A stretch of 64,000 nt of DNA from Paracidovorax oryzae ATCC 19882 (GCF_000687165.1 NZ_JMKU01000012.1:119683-183682); one strand, 5' to 3'. Positions 53,461-62,371 are shown, counted from the first letter of the stretch. A program made the numbers and translations. Notes: generated from the sequence alone by a model not told the origin.

Positions 53461-54279
53461 TCATGACGGCGCGTCGAAATGCCGCACGGCCTCCTGCAGA
53501 TAGCGGTCGAGCTGTGGGCGCAGGCCGGCTTTCGGCGTGGCCTCGGGCACATGGGCCATCGCCTCGGCCAGCTCCCGCTCGATGAACGCGTGGATGCCCG
53601 GCCAGCGCGGGCTCGTCGCCGATTCGCCGGCACGCATCTTCACGGCCAGCAGTGCGTTCAGTTCATCGAGCACGGCCGGGTCCGCCAGCGTGCGCGCCGC
53701 CAGATCGGCGAAGCGCATCGGGGGAACGCCCCGCCCCTCGCGGATCCAGCGCGCGGCCAGCAGGGGGCGCAGCACATACAGGTACTTCTTGTACCGGACC
53801 GTCTCGCCATACAGGTGCTCGCGCAGGTTCCTTTTGGCCATCGATACGTAGTGGTGGTAGCCCCGCACTGCAGAAAAGCCCTCCTCGGCCAGCGCGCGCA
53901 GGCGCTCCGTCCAGGGATCGGCCTGCCGGTAGAGGATGGGCGAGCGCAGCCACTCGAGCAGCGTCGGGTTGGAGTCGGCCAGCAGCCCCAGCGCCTTGCG
54001 CAACTCCCAGCCGCATATGTCCAGCTCGCCGCTGATGGGCTGCTCGATGACGTCGCGGCCCGCTTCCACGGTCAGGTACCAGGGCAGCCGATGCACATAG
54101 ACGAAGCGCACGTCGTAGTCGCTGTCGGGCGATGCGAAGCCCCATCCGCGGCTGCCGGATTCGCAGGCGAACAGCACCGCCACCTGGTGGCGGCTCTCTA
54201 TCGCCGACAGCTGCTCCAGCACCGTGGCCCGCATCGCATCCGACACGGGATGGGCGCTCAGAACGGTTTCTTCCTGCAT
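53461..54279 (-). CDS. rlaP: RNA repair nucleotidyltransferase-like protein (RlaP family)
   Basis: A 272-residue polymerase-beta-type nucleotidyltransferase. GSRGWGFASPDSDYDVRFVYVH carries the GS motif (Gly42, Ser43) and aspartates 54 and 56 as likely metal ligands. It resembles PF10127 (RlaP, RNA-repair-associated). Such genes accompany rtcA and rtcB in many operons, but substrate is not established. A ribosome-binding site (AAAGGA) precedes the ATG. It is placed 22 bp after rtcB. Confidence 0.85.
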   Translation of the reverse strand: MQEETVLSAHPVSDAMRATVLEQLSAIESRHQVAVLFACESGSRGWGFASPDSDYDVRFVYVHRLPWYLTVEAGRDVIEQPISGELDICGWELRKALGLLADSNPTLLEWLRSPILYRQADPWTERLRALAEEGFSAVRGYHHYVSMAKRNLREHLYGETVRYKKYLYVLRPLLAARWIREGRGVPPMRFADLAARTLADPAVLDELNALLAVKMRAGESATSPRWPGIHAFIERELAEAMAHVPEATPKAGLRPQLDRYLQEAVRHFDAPS

Positions 54280-54301
54280 GGTCCTTTCCCCTTCATCTTT
54301 A

Positions 54302-55528
54302 TCAACCCTTCACGCACACCACCTGCTTGAGCGTGTGCACCACCTCGACCAGGTCCTGCTGCGCCGCCATGACGGCGTCGATGTCCTTGTAGGCCATCGG
54401 GATCTCGTCGATCACGTCGGCATCCTTGCGGCACTCGACCCCCGCCGTCGCCCGGGCATGGTCCTCGACGGTGAACTGCTTCTTCGCTTTGGTGCGGCTC
54501 ATCACGCGGCCGGCGCCGTGGCTGCAGCTCTCGAAGCTCTCCGGATTGCCCAGGCCGCGCACGATGTAGCTGCGCGCGCCCATGCTGCCCGGGATGATGC
54601 CCATCTGGCCACGCCGCGCGCTCACCGCGCCCTTGCGGGTCACGAACACGTCCTGCCCGAAATGCCGCTCCTGCTGCACATAGTTGTGGTGGCAGTTCAC
54701 CGCCTCCACGTGCGCCTCGAACGGCTTCGGGATCGACTTGCGCACGGTGGCGATCAGCCGGTCCATCATCACTTCGCGGTTCTTCATCGCGAACTTCTGC
54801 GCCCAGGACACGCCGCGCACATAGTCCCCGAAGTACCGCGCCCCTTCCTCGAAATAGGCCAGGTCCTTGTCGGGCAGGTTGCGCTGGTGGAGTTCCGCGT
54901 CCTTCTTCGCCAGTTCGATGAAATGCGTGCCGATGGCATTGCCCACGCCACGCGAGCCGGAATGCAGCATGAACCACACGAAGCCGGCCTCGTCCAGGCA
55001 GACCTCGATGAAGTGGTTGCCCGTGCCCAGCGTGCCCAGGTGCTTGCGGTTGTTCGTGTTCTTCAGCCGCGGGTGCAGTTCGCACAGCGCCTCGAACTCG
55101 TCGGCCAGCGTGGCCCAGGCTTGGTCAACGGCTTCGGGTGGCTGCTCCCAGCTGCCCGGATCGCGGCCGCGGTGGCGCGGTGCCGACCCGTGCGGCACCG
55201 CCTGCTCGATGGCCGAGCGCAGCGGGCCCAGGCTGTCCGGCAGGTCCTCGGCGCGCAGCGTGGTCTTCGCGGCCATCATGCCGCAGCCGATGTCCACGCC
55301 CACGGCGGCCGGAATGATGGCCTTGAGGGTCGGGATCACCGAGCCCACGGTGGCGCCGATGCCCAGGTGCACGTCCGGCATCGCCGCGATGTGCTTGAAA
55401 ACGATCGGCAGGCGTGCCGCGTTCGCCAGTTGCTGGCGGGCCTCGTCCTCGACCGGCACGCCCTGCGTCCACATCTTCACCGGCACGCCGCCGGGCACTT
55501 CCTGCAGTTGATAGTTCGTCTTCGACAT
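54302..55528 (-). CDS. rtcB: RNA ligase RtcB (3'-phosphate/5'-OH)
   Basis: A 408-residue GTP-dependent RNA ligase. The metal cysteine Cys82 is in VDIGCGM, GTGNHFIE and HSGSRGVGN are present, and the nucleophilic His337 in SHGAGRVMSR is at the same number as in E. coli. It joins 3'-phosphate or cyclic phosphate ends to 5'-OH ends of broken RNA, notably tRNA and rRNA. The ATG at 55528 follows GGAGAA; an ATG at 55543 is an alternative. It follows the Y RNA gene by a few bases, so its translation start lies at the end of the Y RNA U-tract. Confidence 0.97.
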   Translation of the reverse strand: MSKTNYQLQEVPGGVPVKMWTQGVPVEDEARQQLANAARLPIVFKHIAAMPDVHLGIGATVGSVIPTLKAIIPAAVGVDIGCGMMAAKTTLRAEDLPDSLGPLRSAIEQAVPHGSAPRHRGRDPGSWEQPPEAVDQAWATLADEFEALCELHPRLKNTNNRKHLGTLGTGNHFIEVCLDEAGFVWFMLHSGSRGVGNAIGTHFIELAKKDAELHQRNLPDKDLAYFEEGARYFGDYVRGVSWAQKFAMKNREVMMDRLIATVRKSIPKPFEAHVEAVNCHHNYVQQERHFGQDVFVTRKGAVSARRGQMGIIPGSMGARSYIVRGLGNPESFESCSHGAGRVMSRTKAKKQFTVEDHARATAGVECRKDADVIDEIPMAYKDIDAVMAAQQDLVEVVHTLKQVVCVKG

Positions 55529-55544
55529 GTTGTTCTTCTCCATG

Positions 55545-55703
55545 AAAAAAAGCGGATGCCCCGCTGCGACAAGGGGTGGTGAAACAATCGTGCTCTATCC
55601 ACTGAGCTACGGCACCCGAAGGGCGCCGGCGGGAATCGAACCCGCGACCACGAGCGTGACAGGCTGTAGTTCCACCTGCATTCGCAGCAAGGCATCGCAA
55701 AAA
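55545..55703 (-). ncRNA. yrlA: YrlA-type Y RNA with a permuted tRNA-like domain
   Basis: Lies between rsr and rtcB, as in Salmonella. The 5' strand (GATGCCTTGCTGCGA) pairs with the 3' strand (TCGCAGCGGGGCATC), forming the Ro-binding stem, followed by T7. The internal part is a tRNA in permuted order: T-arm GCGGG-TTCGATT-CCCGC; acceptor strands CGGCGCC and GGTGCCG closed by a CTTCG loop; TA; D-arm GCTC-AGTGGATA-GAGC. The stem replaces the anticodon arm. Tracks of tRNA-like bases explain why it could be miscalled a tRNA. The stem with its U tract probably also attenuates transcription into rtcB. Confidence 0.85.
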
Positions 55704-55835
55704 AGGCGTGACCAGGCGGCCGTCCCGGGCGACGAAGAGTGCAAGAGCGGCCGACGGGGTCTCCGTTGCGGGCTTGCAGGCCCGCGTGGCCAAAAGGTGC
55801 TGTACTCCTGCAGGCATTCGCCCGGGACATCCTCC
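55699..55835 (-). ncRNA. Possible second Y-RNA-like segment (YrlB-like)
   Basis: Immediately downstream of the rsr stop. It begins GGGCGAATGCCTGCAGGAGTACAG and ends GGTCACGCC-TTTTTT. GCGAATGC and GGA-TACAGC motifs resemble the 5' part of the YrlA segment, a hairpin GCGGGC-CTGCAA-GCCCGC lies inside, and the ends may pair partly (GGCG with CGCC). The stem is weaker than in YrlA, so the call is tentative. Confidence 0.4.
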
Positions 55836-55854
55836 AACTTCCATCGCCGCTGCG

Positions 55855-57429
55855 CTACTGCGCGGCCAGCGGCATCTTCTCTATCTCTCCGACCCAGTGC
55901 TCCGCATCCAGGGTGCCGGCGGCGAAGTGGCCGACCATCCCGAAAACCGCGTCGGAGAATCCCCCGACGTTCAGGATGTCGCTGCGCTCGGCGGCCTGCG
56001 TCGTCGCATTCGGCTGGATGTCGATGCATACCAGCCGCGCCTGCGGGTTGCGCTTCTTCAGCGCCTCCCACTCGAGCATCGTCCGCGTCGCGCCATGGCG
56101 CCGTACGTCCACCCAGGATTCGTTGTCCGATACCAGGATCACAAGGTCCACGGCGGCGCGCTCACGGTTCAGCAGGGCCAGCGGCGCACTGCAGTTCGTC
56201 CCGCCGCCACCGATGGCGGCCAGCGCCTGCGCGTTGGTCATCACCGAGTCGCGGGCATTGAGCCGCAGTTTCACCACCTCCCGCTCGAATGGCAGCACCC
56301 GGGCCTGGGGGTTGCGGCGCAGCACCGCGGCAGCCACCAGCGCAGCCACATCGATGCACCGCACGCGGGACGTCGCCGTCCCCCGGTAGCCCGTCACGGG
56401 CGAACCCATCGAACCCGACACGTCGGGGCACACCACCACCCGGCCCTGGAAGGCCGGCACGTGGGCCAGCGACAGCTCCATCGCGTCCTGCAGCGCATCG
56501 CGCACGGCCTCGGGCACCGCGTCCCCGGCCGCCTTGAAGGCGGACAGCAACTGGTACGGCATCACCCGCGCCTTCGCCACCGCCTGCGGGTCGGCCAGCT
56601 TCGCGGCCACCGCCTCGGCCATGCCGGGCAGCCCGAACACGCCATGCCGCGCAAAGGTGTTCAAGTTCTGGCGCACCATCTGCCACGAACCCGCCCGGGC
56701 GATCTGCGCCCACTGCGCCGGGCCCAGCTCCAGCGCCGTCAGCATCTGGAACGGAACGTCCGGCACGTCGGTCGCCAGGCCCTGGGCGTTTTCGCGCTTG
56801 AAGCGCTCGAACGCCTGGGTGATGGGCGGCAGCGCCGCTTCATCCACCGGCTTGCCGAGCAGCCAGGCGAACCACGCCGCACGCCAGGCCTCGGCCGGCT
56901 TCGGGTGGACCATCTTCACCACGTCGGCCAGCGAAGGCGTATTGCCCACGGCGGCATTCAGCAACTGCTTCTCGGAAGCCGCCAGCAGCCACTGCTGCAC
57001 CAGCTTCTTCGGCCGCGTACCCAGCGACTTGCGGCCCACGGCCCCGCTGCGCACGATCTGCACGAAATTGCGCAGCATCTTGCCGTTGTCCACAACCCGG
57101 CCGAACACCGGGCCCAACAGGGCCACGTCGCGCACCGCGAGGTGCGCGGCCAGCAGGGCGGGCATGTCCTTCATGTGCCCGGATTCGCGGGCATACAGAG
57201 CCGTCTTGGCGAGAAAGGCGGGCTCCAGTTCGCGGGCCAACGCCGTCACCTGATCGAGCTGGTCCTGCGCATCCGCATAGAAAGTCCGGCTCAGGCAACC
57301 CGTGGCGGCCAGTTGCGCGAGCTGGTGCCGCGGGCCGAAGGCGTAGGCCGGTGCCGCAGCCGCGTTGCACGCCGTGGCGTCGGGCAGCAGGCGTGCCTTG
57401 AGCGTCTGGAAGAGTTGGGTGTTGACCAT
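55855..57429 (-). CDS. rsr: Ro60 orthologue Rsr (TROVE domain protein)
   Basis: A 524-residue ring-shaped RNA-binding protein. HEAT-like TROVE repeats form the N-terminal 330 residues, and a von Willebrand A domain follows with the metal-site motif DVSGS (Asp336, Ser338, Ser340), later GGGTNCSAPL and VSDNESW. It binds misfolded or damaged RNAs and Y RNAs and tethers nucleases. ATG 57429 has AGAGGT seven bases upstream. It is the first gene of the operon under a sigma-54 promoter and is followed by Y RNA genes. Confidence 0.95.
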   Translation of the reverse strand: MVNTQLFQTLKARLLPDATACNAAAAPAYAFGPRHQLAQLAATGCLSRTFYADAQDQLDQVTALARELEPAFLAKTALYARESGHMKDMPALLAAHLAVRDVALLGPVFGRVVDNGKMLRNFVQIVRSGAVGRKSLGTRPKKLVQQWLLAASEKQLLNAAVGNTPSLADVVKMVHPKPAEAWRAAWFAWLLGKPVDEAALPPITQAFERFKRENAQGLATDVPDVPFQMLTALELGPAQWAQIARAGSWQMVRQNLNTFARHGVFGLPGMAEAVAAKLADPQAVAKARVMPYQLLSAFKAAGDAVPEAVRDALQDAMELSLAHVPAFQGRVVVCPDVSGSMGSPVTGYRGTATSRVRCIDVAALVAAAVLRRNPQARVLPFEREVVKLRLNARDSVMTNAQALAAIGGGGTNCSAPLALLNRERAAVDLVILVSDNESWVDVRRHGATRTMLEWEALKKRNPQARLVCIDIQPNATTQAAERSDILNVGGFSDAVFGMVGHFAAGTLDAEHWVGEIEKMPLAAQ

Positions 57430-57476
57430 GATGACCTCTCGTCTGCGTTGCGTTTCTTCGTATGTGCTTTCTTCTT

Positions 57477-57492
57477 TGCAACGCGCGTGCCA
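57477..57492 (-). promoter_or_regulatory. Sigma-54 promoter of the rsr-rtc operon
   Basis: On the minus strand TGGCACG-CGCG-TTGCA matches the -24/-12 consensus TGGCACG-N4-TTGCW exactly. It places the transcript start about 36 bases before the rsr ATG. It is divergent from rtcR, whose product has the GAFTGA loop needed to activate sigma-54. Confidence 0.93.
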
Positions 57493-57636
57493 ACACGGAT
57501 GACGGCACCAGCGAAGTTTCATAACCCGTTGATTGGAAAGAGAAAAATCTTCCTGGAACGGCTTCTGCCTCAAACTCGCGGCATTCAAAAATCACCCCAA
57601 ACTAGAATGTGAGCTAAGTTATCTATCCAGAAAGCT

Positions 57637-59295
57637 ATGCCCAAGCGCAACGTCGTCGTTGGTTTCATCGGTACGCAACTCGATTCGGGCCAGGGAGCGG
57701 GGCGCTGGACCAAGTGGCGGCCCACGGTATCGCTTGTGCAGCACGAGGACATGCTGGTGGACCGCATGGAACTGCTTTACGCAACCAAGTACGAGGCGCT
57801 GGCGCAGACCGTGGTTCGCGACATCGCCGGCATCTCGCCGCAGACCACCGTGAACCTCGTGCCCATGGACGTGGGAGACCCGTGGGACTTCGGCGAGATG
57901 TACGCCGCCCTCTACGACTGGGTGCGCGGGTACCGCTTCGACCCGGCCAGGGAGCAGTACTGGGCGCACATCACCACGGGCACGCACGTCGCGCAGATCT
58001 GCATGTTCCTGATGGTGGAGTCGCGCTTCATTCCCGGCGTGCTGCTGCAGACCGCTCCGCCCCGCAAGCAGGAGAGCGGCCACCCCGGCAGCTACGCGCT
58101 GATCGACCTGGACCTCTCCCGCTACGACGCGCTGGCCCAGCGCTTCAGCCAGGCCCGGGCGGACGCACGGGAATTTCTCAAGAGCGGCATCGCCACGCGC
58201 AACGCGCATTTCAACGCCCTCATCGACGAAATCGAACGCGTGGCCGTGCGATCGCAGGCGCCCATCCTGCTAACGGGCCCCACCGGCGCAGGCAAATCGC
58301 ACCTGGCCCGGCGCATGTTCGAGCTCAAGAAATCCCGCCACCAGGTGCAGGGCGAGTTCGTGGAAGTGAACTGTGCCACGCTGCGCGGTGATGGCGCGGC
58401 CTCCACCCTGTTCGGGCACCGCAAGGGCGCCTTCACCGGCGCGGCGGCCGACCGCGCCGGCCTGCTGCGCACCGCGCACGACGGCGTGCTGTTCCTGGAC
58501 GAAATCGGCGAACTGGGCCTGGATGAACAGGCCATGCTGCTCAAGGCCGTGGAAGAAAAGCGCTTCTTCCCCATGGGCAGCGACAAGGAAGTGGCCAGTA
58601 ACTTCCAGCTCATCGCCGGCACCAACCGCGACCTGCGCATCGACGTGGCCGAAGGCCGCTTTCGCGAAGACCTGTTCGCCCGCATCAACCTCTGGTCCTA
58701 CGTGCTGCCCGGGCTCGCGCGGCGCCCCGAGGACATCGAGCCCAACGTGGACCACCTGCTCGCGCGCGTGGCCGAAGAGGCCGGCCGCGCCGTGCGCTTC
58801 AGCGCCGAAGCCAAGGCCCGTTACCTGCAGTTCGCGCGGTCGCCGGAAGCCACGTGGAACGGAAATTTCCGCGACCTGTCGGCCAGCGTGACCCGCATGG
58901 CGACCCTGGCGGACGGGGGGCGGATCTCCACCGCCCTGGTCGATGCGGAGATCCAGCGCTTGCGGTGGCTTTGGCAACCTGCGGGGGAGTTGCGCCATGC
59001 ACAGACAGGGGGCTCAGCCGCGGGCCTCGGGGGCCGTGGCGAAGGCCCGTATGCCGACCTGGATCAGGAGCTGGACCGTCTGCTGCCCGCTGGCATGGCC
59101 CGCACGCTGGACCTGTTCGACCGCCTGCAGCTGGAGGCTGTCGTGCGCGTCTGCAGGGAGTGCGCGACGCTGTCCGAGGCGGGGCGGCGGCTCTTCGACC
59201 AGTCGCGTACGCAGCGGTCGGTGGTCAATGATGCGGACCGGTTGAGGAAGTATTTGCTCAAGTTCGGATTGGGGTGGGAGACGTTGCGGACGTAG
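57637..59295 (+). CDS. rtcR: Sigma-54-dependent activator RtcR
   Basis: A 552-residue activator. The N-terminal domain (about 1-180) is the RtcR sensor, related to CARF domains that bind cyclic oligonucleotides or RNA ends with 2',3'-cyclic phosphates. The AAA+ core has Walker A GPTGAGKS (214-221), the sigma-54 loop GAFTGA (264-269) and DEIGEL. The C-terminal Fis-like helix-turn-helix region (LEAVVRVCRECATLSEAGRRLFDQSRTQ) binds DNA. In E. coli it responds to broken RNA. It sits divergent to rsr, with a 207-bp gap that must hold its binding sites. Confidence 0.96.
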   Translation: MPKRNVVVGFIGTQLDSGQGAGRWTKWRPTVSLVQHEDMLVDRMELLYATKYEALAQTVVRDIAGISPQTTVNLVPMDVGDPWDFGEMYAALYDWVRGYRFDPAREQYWAHITTGTHVAQICMFLMVESRFIPGVLLQTAPPRKQESGHPGSYALIDLDLSRYDALAQRFSQARADAREFLKSGIATRNAHFNALIDEIERVAVRSQAPILLTGPTGAGKSHLARRMFELKKSRHQVQGEFVEVNCATLRGDGAASTLFGHRKGAFTGAAADRAGLLRTAHDGVLFLDEIGELGLDEQAMLLKAVEEKRFFPMGSDKEVASNFQLIAGTNRDLRIDVAEGRFREDLFARINLWSYVLPGLARRPEDIEPNVDHLLARVAEEAGRAVRFSAEAKARYLQFARSPEATWNGNFRDLSASVTRMATLADGGRISTALVDAEIQRLRWLWQPAGELRHAQTGGSAAGLGGRGEGPYADLDQELDRLLPAGMARTLDLFDRLQLEAVVRVCRECATLSEAGRRLFDQSRTQRSVVNDADRLRKYLLKFGLGWETLRT

Positions 59296-59381
59296 GGCGC
59301 CGGCATGCGTATTCCTCTCGGATAATGATCCTTCATGCCGTGGATAGGTGAGGCCAAGGCTGGAAGAACGGGCGAGGAGCC

Positions 59382-61883
59382 ATGGACAAGAAAAACTGGA
59401 GCGAAACCGACGTTTGCGAAAAGCGCATCAGTCCGGCCATTGCCAGCGCAGGCTGGGACCTGATCGCCCAAGTGCTGCGCGAGTACACGTTGCGTGCCGG
59501 ACGAGTGGTGGTGCGCGGAAACACAGCGTTTCGCGACAAAAACAGCATCCTGCGTGCAGACTACGTTCTGTTCCACAAGCCCAACGTTCCGCTGGCAGTG
59601 GTCGAAGCCAAGGACCCCCATCATGCGGTAGGAGCTGGAATGCCACAGGCAATCCAGTATGCCGAATTGCTCGGGGTACCTTTCAGCTTTGCAAGCAATG
59701 GCGAGGGATTCGTCTTCCGCGATGCCACGCTCTCGGATGGTGTGCTGGAGCGAAACCTCGCGCTCACCGAGTTTCCTACCCCTGACGAACTGTGGGCCAA
59801 GTATTGCGTCTGGAAGGGCTGGACGACTGAGGTGCAACAGATCGCCAGCACCGACTATGCACCCAGCAAGACACCGCGCTACTACCAGCTTCTGGCCATC
59901 AATCGCACCGTCGAAGCCATCGCGGCGGGGCGGAAGAGGGTATTGCTTGTCATGGCCACCGGAACAGGCAAGACCTACACCGCGTTCCAGATCATTCACC
60001 GGCTGTGGAAGTCTCCGTGGCTGGCTGGTAAAGCGGCAGGGCAGAAGCGCATCCTGTTTCTGGCAGACCGGAACATCCTCATCGACCAGACCATGGTCAA
60101 TGACTTCCGGCCGTTCAAGGGAGCCATGGCCAAACTCAGCCCCCATGCCAAGGGTGTGGAGCGCATCGATGCTGCGGGTCAACCGGCGGTGGACAACATC
60201 GTCACTGCGGTGAGCAAAAGCACCAAGCAGGTAGACAAAAGCTACGAAATCTATCTCTCGCTCTACCAGGCCGTGACCGGTTCGGACGAAGAGCGCAACA
60301 TCTACAAGCAGTTCAGCCCGGACTTCTTCGATCTCATCGTCGTGGACGAGTGCCATCGCGGCAGTGCTGCGGAAGACTCGGCCTGGCGCGACATCCTTAC
60401 CTACTTTTCCAGCGCGGCGCAGATCGGACTGACGGCCACTCCGAAAGAAACGGAAGATGTCTCCAACATCGATTATTTTGGCGAGCCGCTCTACACCTAC
60501 AGCCTTCGCCAGGGGATCGAAGACGGATACCTTGCCCCTTACAAGGTGGTTCGCGTGGACCTCGATCGAGACACCTTCGGATGGCGGCCCACGGAGGGCA
60601 TGCGCGACAAGTTCGGCCACCTGATCGAAGACCGCATCTACAACGGTGCGGACATGAACCGCAAGCTCGTGCTGGAGCAGCGCGATGCAGTCGTGGCCCG
60701 AAAGATCACGGAGTACCTGAAAGCCACAGACCGTTACGCGAAGACCATCGTGTTCTGTGAAGACATCGAACACGCGGCCCGCATGCGGCAGGCATTGAGC
60801 AACGCCAATGCCGACATTTGCGCTTCCCAGCCGAAATACGTGGTGCGGATCACGGGGGACAATGCCGAGGGCAAACGCGAGCTGGACAACTTCATCGATC
60901 CGGAAAAAACCTATCCCGTGATCGCCACCACGTCCAGGCTCATGAGCACGGGTGTGGACGCGCAGACATGCAAGGTGATCGTGCTCGATCAGACCATTCG
61001 GTCCATGACGCTCTTCAAGCAGATCATTGGCCGAGGAACCCGTTTGCGGGAAGACCTGGACAAAAGCTGGTTCACCATTCTCGACTTCAAGCGGGCCACG
61101 GAATTGTTCGCGGACGAGCAATTCGATGGTGACCCAGTGCAGGTGTACGAACCAGGGCCTGGTGAGCCATTGGCGCCTCCGTTTACAGACCTCCCAGCTC
61201 CGCCTGATGCAACCACTCCCGGCTGGCCATCGCCTGGTTTTGACCCTGACCAGGGAGGTGCGGGCACGTCGGACGAACCACGGAAATACACGGTGGGCCA
61301 CGATGTGACCGTGGTGGTGGCCCGAGAGCGTGTGCAATACCTCAACGCCCAGGGCAAACTGGTGACGGAGAGCTTGCGCGACTACACGCGCATCAACCTG
61401 CGCAAACAGTATGAATCGCTGGACCAGTTCCTGCAGACATGGCACCAGGCCGATCGCAAGGCGGCATTGCTGTCCGAACTGGAGGCACAAGGCGTGCTGA
61501 TCGAAGCGCTGGCCGCCGAGGTGGGTAAGGACCTCGATCCCTTCGACCTGCTGCTGCACGTGGCCTACGATCAGCCTCCGCTCACCCGCCGCGAGCGCGC
61601 GCTGCGCGTGAAGAAGCGCAACGTTTTCACGCAGTATGGTCCCACGGCCCGCAAGGTGCTGGACGCGCTGCTCGACAAATATGCCGACGAAGGTGTCTCC
61701 ACCATCGAAAGCAATGAGGTGTTCAAGCTTCAGCCGTTTGCCAGCCTTGGCAGCCCAGTGGAACTGGTGCGAAGCTTCGGCGGCCGCCCACAGTATCTCC
61801 ATGCGCTCGCCGCGCTGGAGCGTGAGCTGTATTTCCCCACCACGTCAACCGGCAGCACTGCTGGAGAAGGCGCATCCTCATGA
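59382..61883 (+). CDS. hsdR: Type I restriction enzyme R subunit (HsdR)
   Basis: An 833-residue restriction subunit. The N-terminal nuclease core has Asp60, Glu75 and Lys77 (DYVLFHKPNVPLAVVEAK), the PD-(D/E)xK pattern. The SF2 motor has Walker A GTGKT near 194 and DECHRG near 322, and later helicase motifs (STGVDAQTCKVIVLDQTIRS, IIGRGTRL). The C-terminus is about 300 residues and probably binds the methylase core. Cleaves unmethylated foreign DNA after translocation. Start ATG 59382 follows GAGGAG. Stop overlaps the next gene. Confidence 0.95.
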   Translation: MDKKNWSETDVCEKRISPAIASAGWDLIAQVLREYTLRAGRVVVRGNTAFRDKNSILRADYVLFHKPNVPLAVVEAKDPHHAVGAGMPQAIQYAELLGVPFSFASNGEGFVFRDATLSDGVLERNLALTEFPTPDELWAKYCVWKGWTTEVQQIASTDYAPSKTPRYYQLLAINRTVEAIAAGRKRVLLVMATGTGKTYTAFQIIHRLWKSPWLAGKAAGQKRILFLADRNILIDQTMVNDFRPFKGAMAKLSPHAKGVERIDAAGQPAVDNIVTAVSKSTKQVDKSYEIYLSLYQAVTGSDEERNIYKQFSPDFFDLIVVDECHRGSAAEDSAWRDILTYFSSAAQIGLTATPKETEDVSNIDYFGEPLYTYSLRQGIEDGYLAPYKVVRVDLDRDTFGWRPTEGMRDKFGHLIEDRIYNGADMNRKLVLEQRDAVVARKITEYLKATDRYAKTIVFCEDIEHAARMRQALSNANADICASQPKYVVRITGDNAEGKRELDNFIDPEKTYPVIATTSRLMSTGVDAQTCKVIVLDQTIRSMTLFKQIIGRGTRLREDLDKSWFTILDFKRATELFADEQFDGDPVQVYEPGPGEPLAPPFTDLPAPPDATTPGWPSPGFDPDQGGAGTSDEPRKYTVGHDVTVVVARERVQYLNAQGKLVTESLRDYTRINLRKQYESLDQFLQTWHQADRKAALLSELEAQGVLIEALAAEVGKDLDPFDLLLHVAYDQPPLTRRERALRVKKRNVFTQYGPTARKVLDALLDKYADEGVSTIESNEVFKLQPFASLGSPVELVRSFGGRPQYLHALAALERELYFPTTSTGSTAGEGASS

Positions 61884-62365
61884 AAGACCTGCTGAACAAA
61901 GCCAAGACCAAGGCGGTCCAGGTAGCCCAAGACCTTCGACCCGAGCCTGCCGACATCAAACGCACCACGGACGCGGCTGTGGACACCGCCACCAAAGTGG
62001 TGACGGAAATAGCCCGGTTGGGCAAAGACGCCCTGAAAACCGACATGGCCCGCGATGCGGCAGCAGGCGCTGCCGTGGGGGCCGTGGTGGCCATACCGGT
62101 GCCGTTGATCGGGCCGGTGGCGGGTGCCGTCATCGGGGCGGGGTTGGGTGTCTACAAGAACATCACACGCGGTGGCAGCAAGGGCCCGGACCCGGTCATC
62201 TTGCCCATGCCCCACGAATTTCCCGATGCGGTCAGCATCCCCAAGCTTGAAAAGCTGGATGTGGACAGGTACGAAGAGCTGAACAAACTGCACGACCTCA
62301 AGACCAAAGGCGTGCTGACCGACGAAGAGTTTGCTGCAGAGAAAAAGAAGATCCTGGATCGATAA
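61880..62365 (+). CDS. SHOCT-domain protein with glycine-rich hydrophobic segment
   Basis: A 161-residue protein whose ATG overlaps the hsdR stop (ATGA). Helical N-terminus; a Gly/Ala-rich hydrophobic segment at about 60-93 (AAAGAAVGAVVAIPVPLIGPVAGAVIGAG) that could insert in a membrane; then a C-terminal SHOCT-like helical hairpin (YEELNKLHDLKTKGVLTDEEFAAEKKKIL). SHOCT domains commonly mediate oligomerisation or protein contacts. Its position inside a type I restriction operon, coupled to hsdR and six bases before hsdM, suggests a role with that system. No function known. Confidence 0.75.
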   Translation: MKDLLNKAKTKAVQVAQDLRPEPADIKRTTDAAVDTATKVVTEIARLGKDALKTDMARDAAAGAAVGAVVAIPVPLIGPVAGAVIGAGLGVYKNITRGGSKGPDPVILPMPHEFPDAVSIPKLEKLDVDRYEELNKLHDLKTKGVLTDEEFAAEKKKILDR

Positions 62366-62371
62366 CCGCTC

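Noticed and set aside
55578..55660. tRNA gene on the minus strand
   Set aside because: D-arm, T-arm and acceptor sequences are present but in permuted order, and the anticodon arm is missing. It is explained by a Y RNA.
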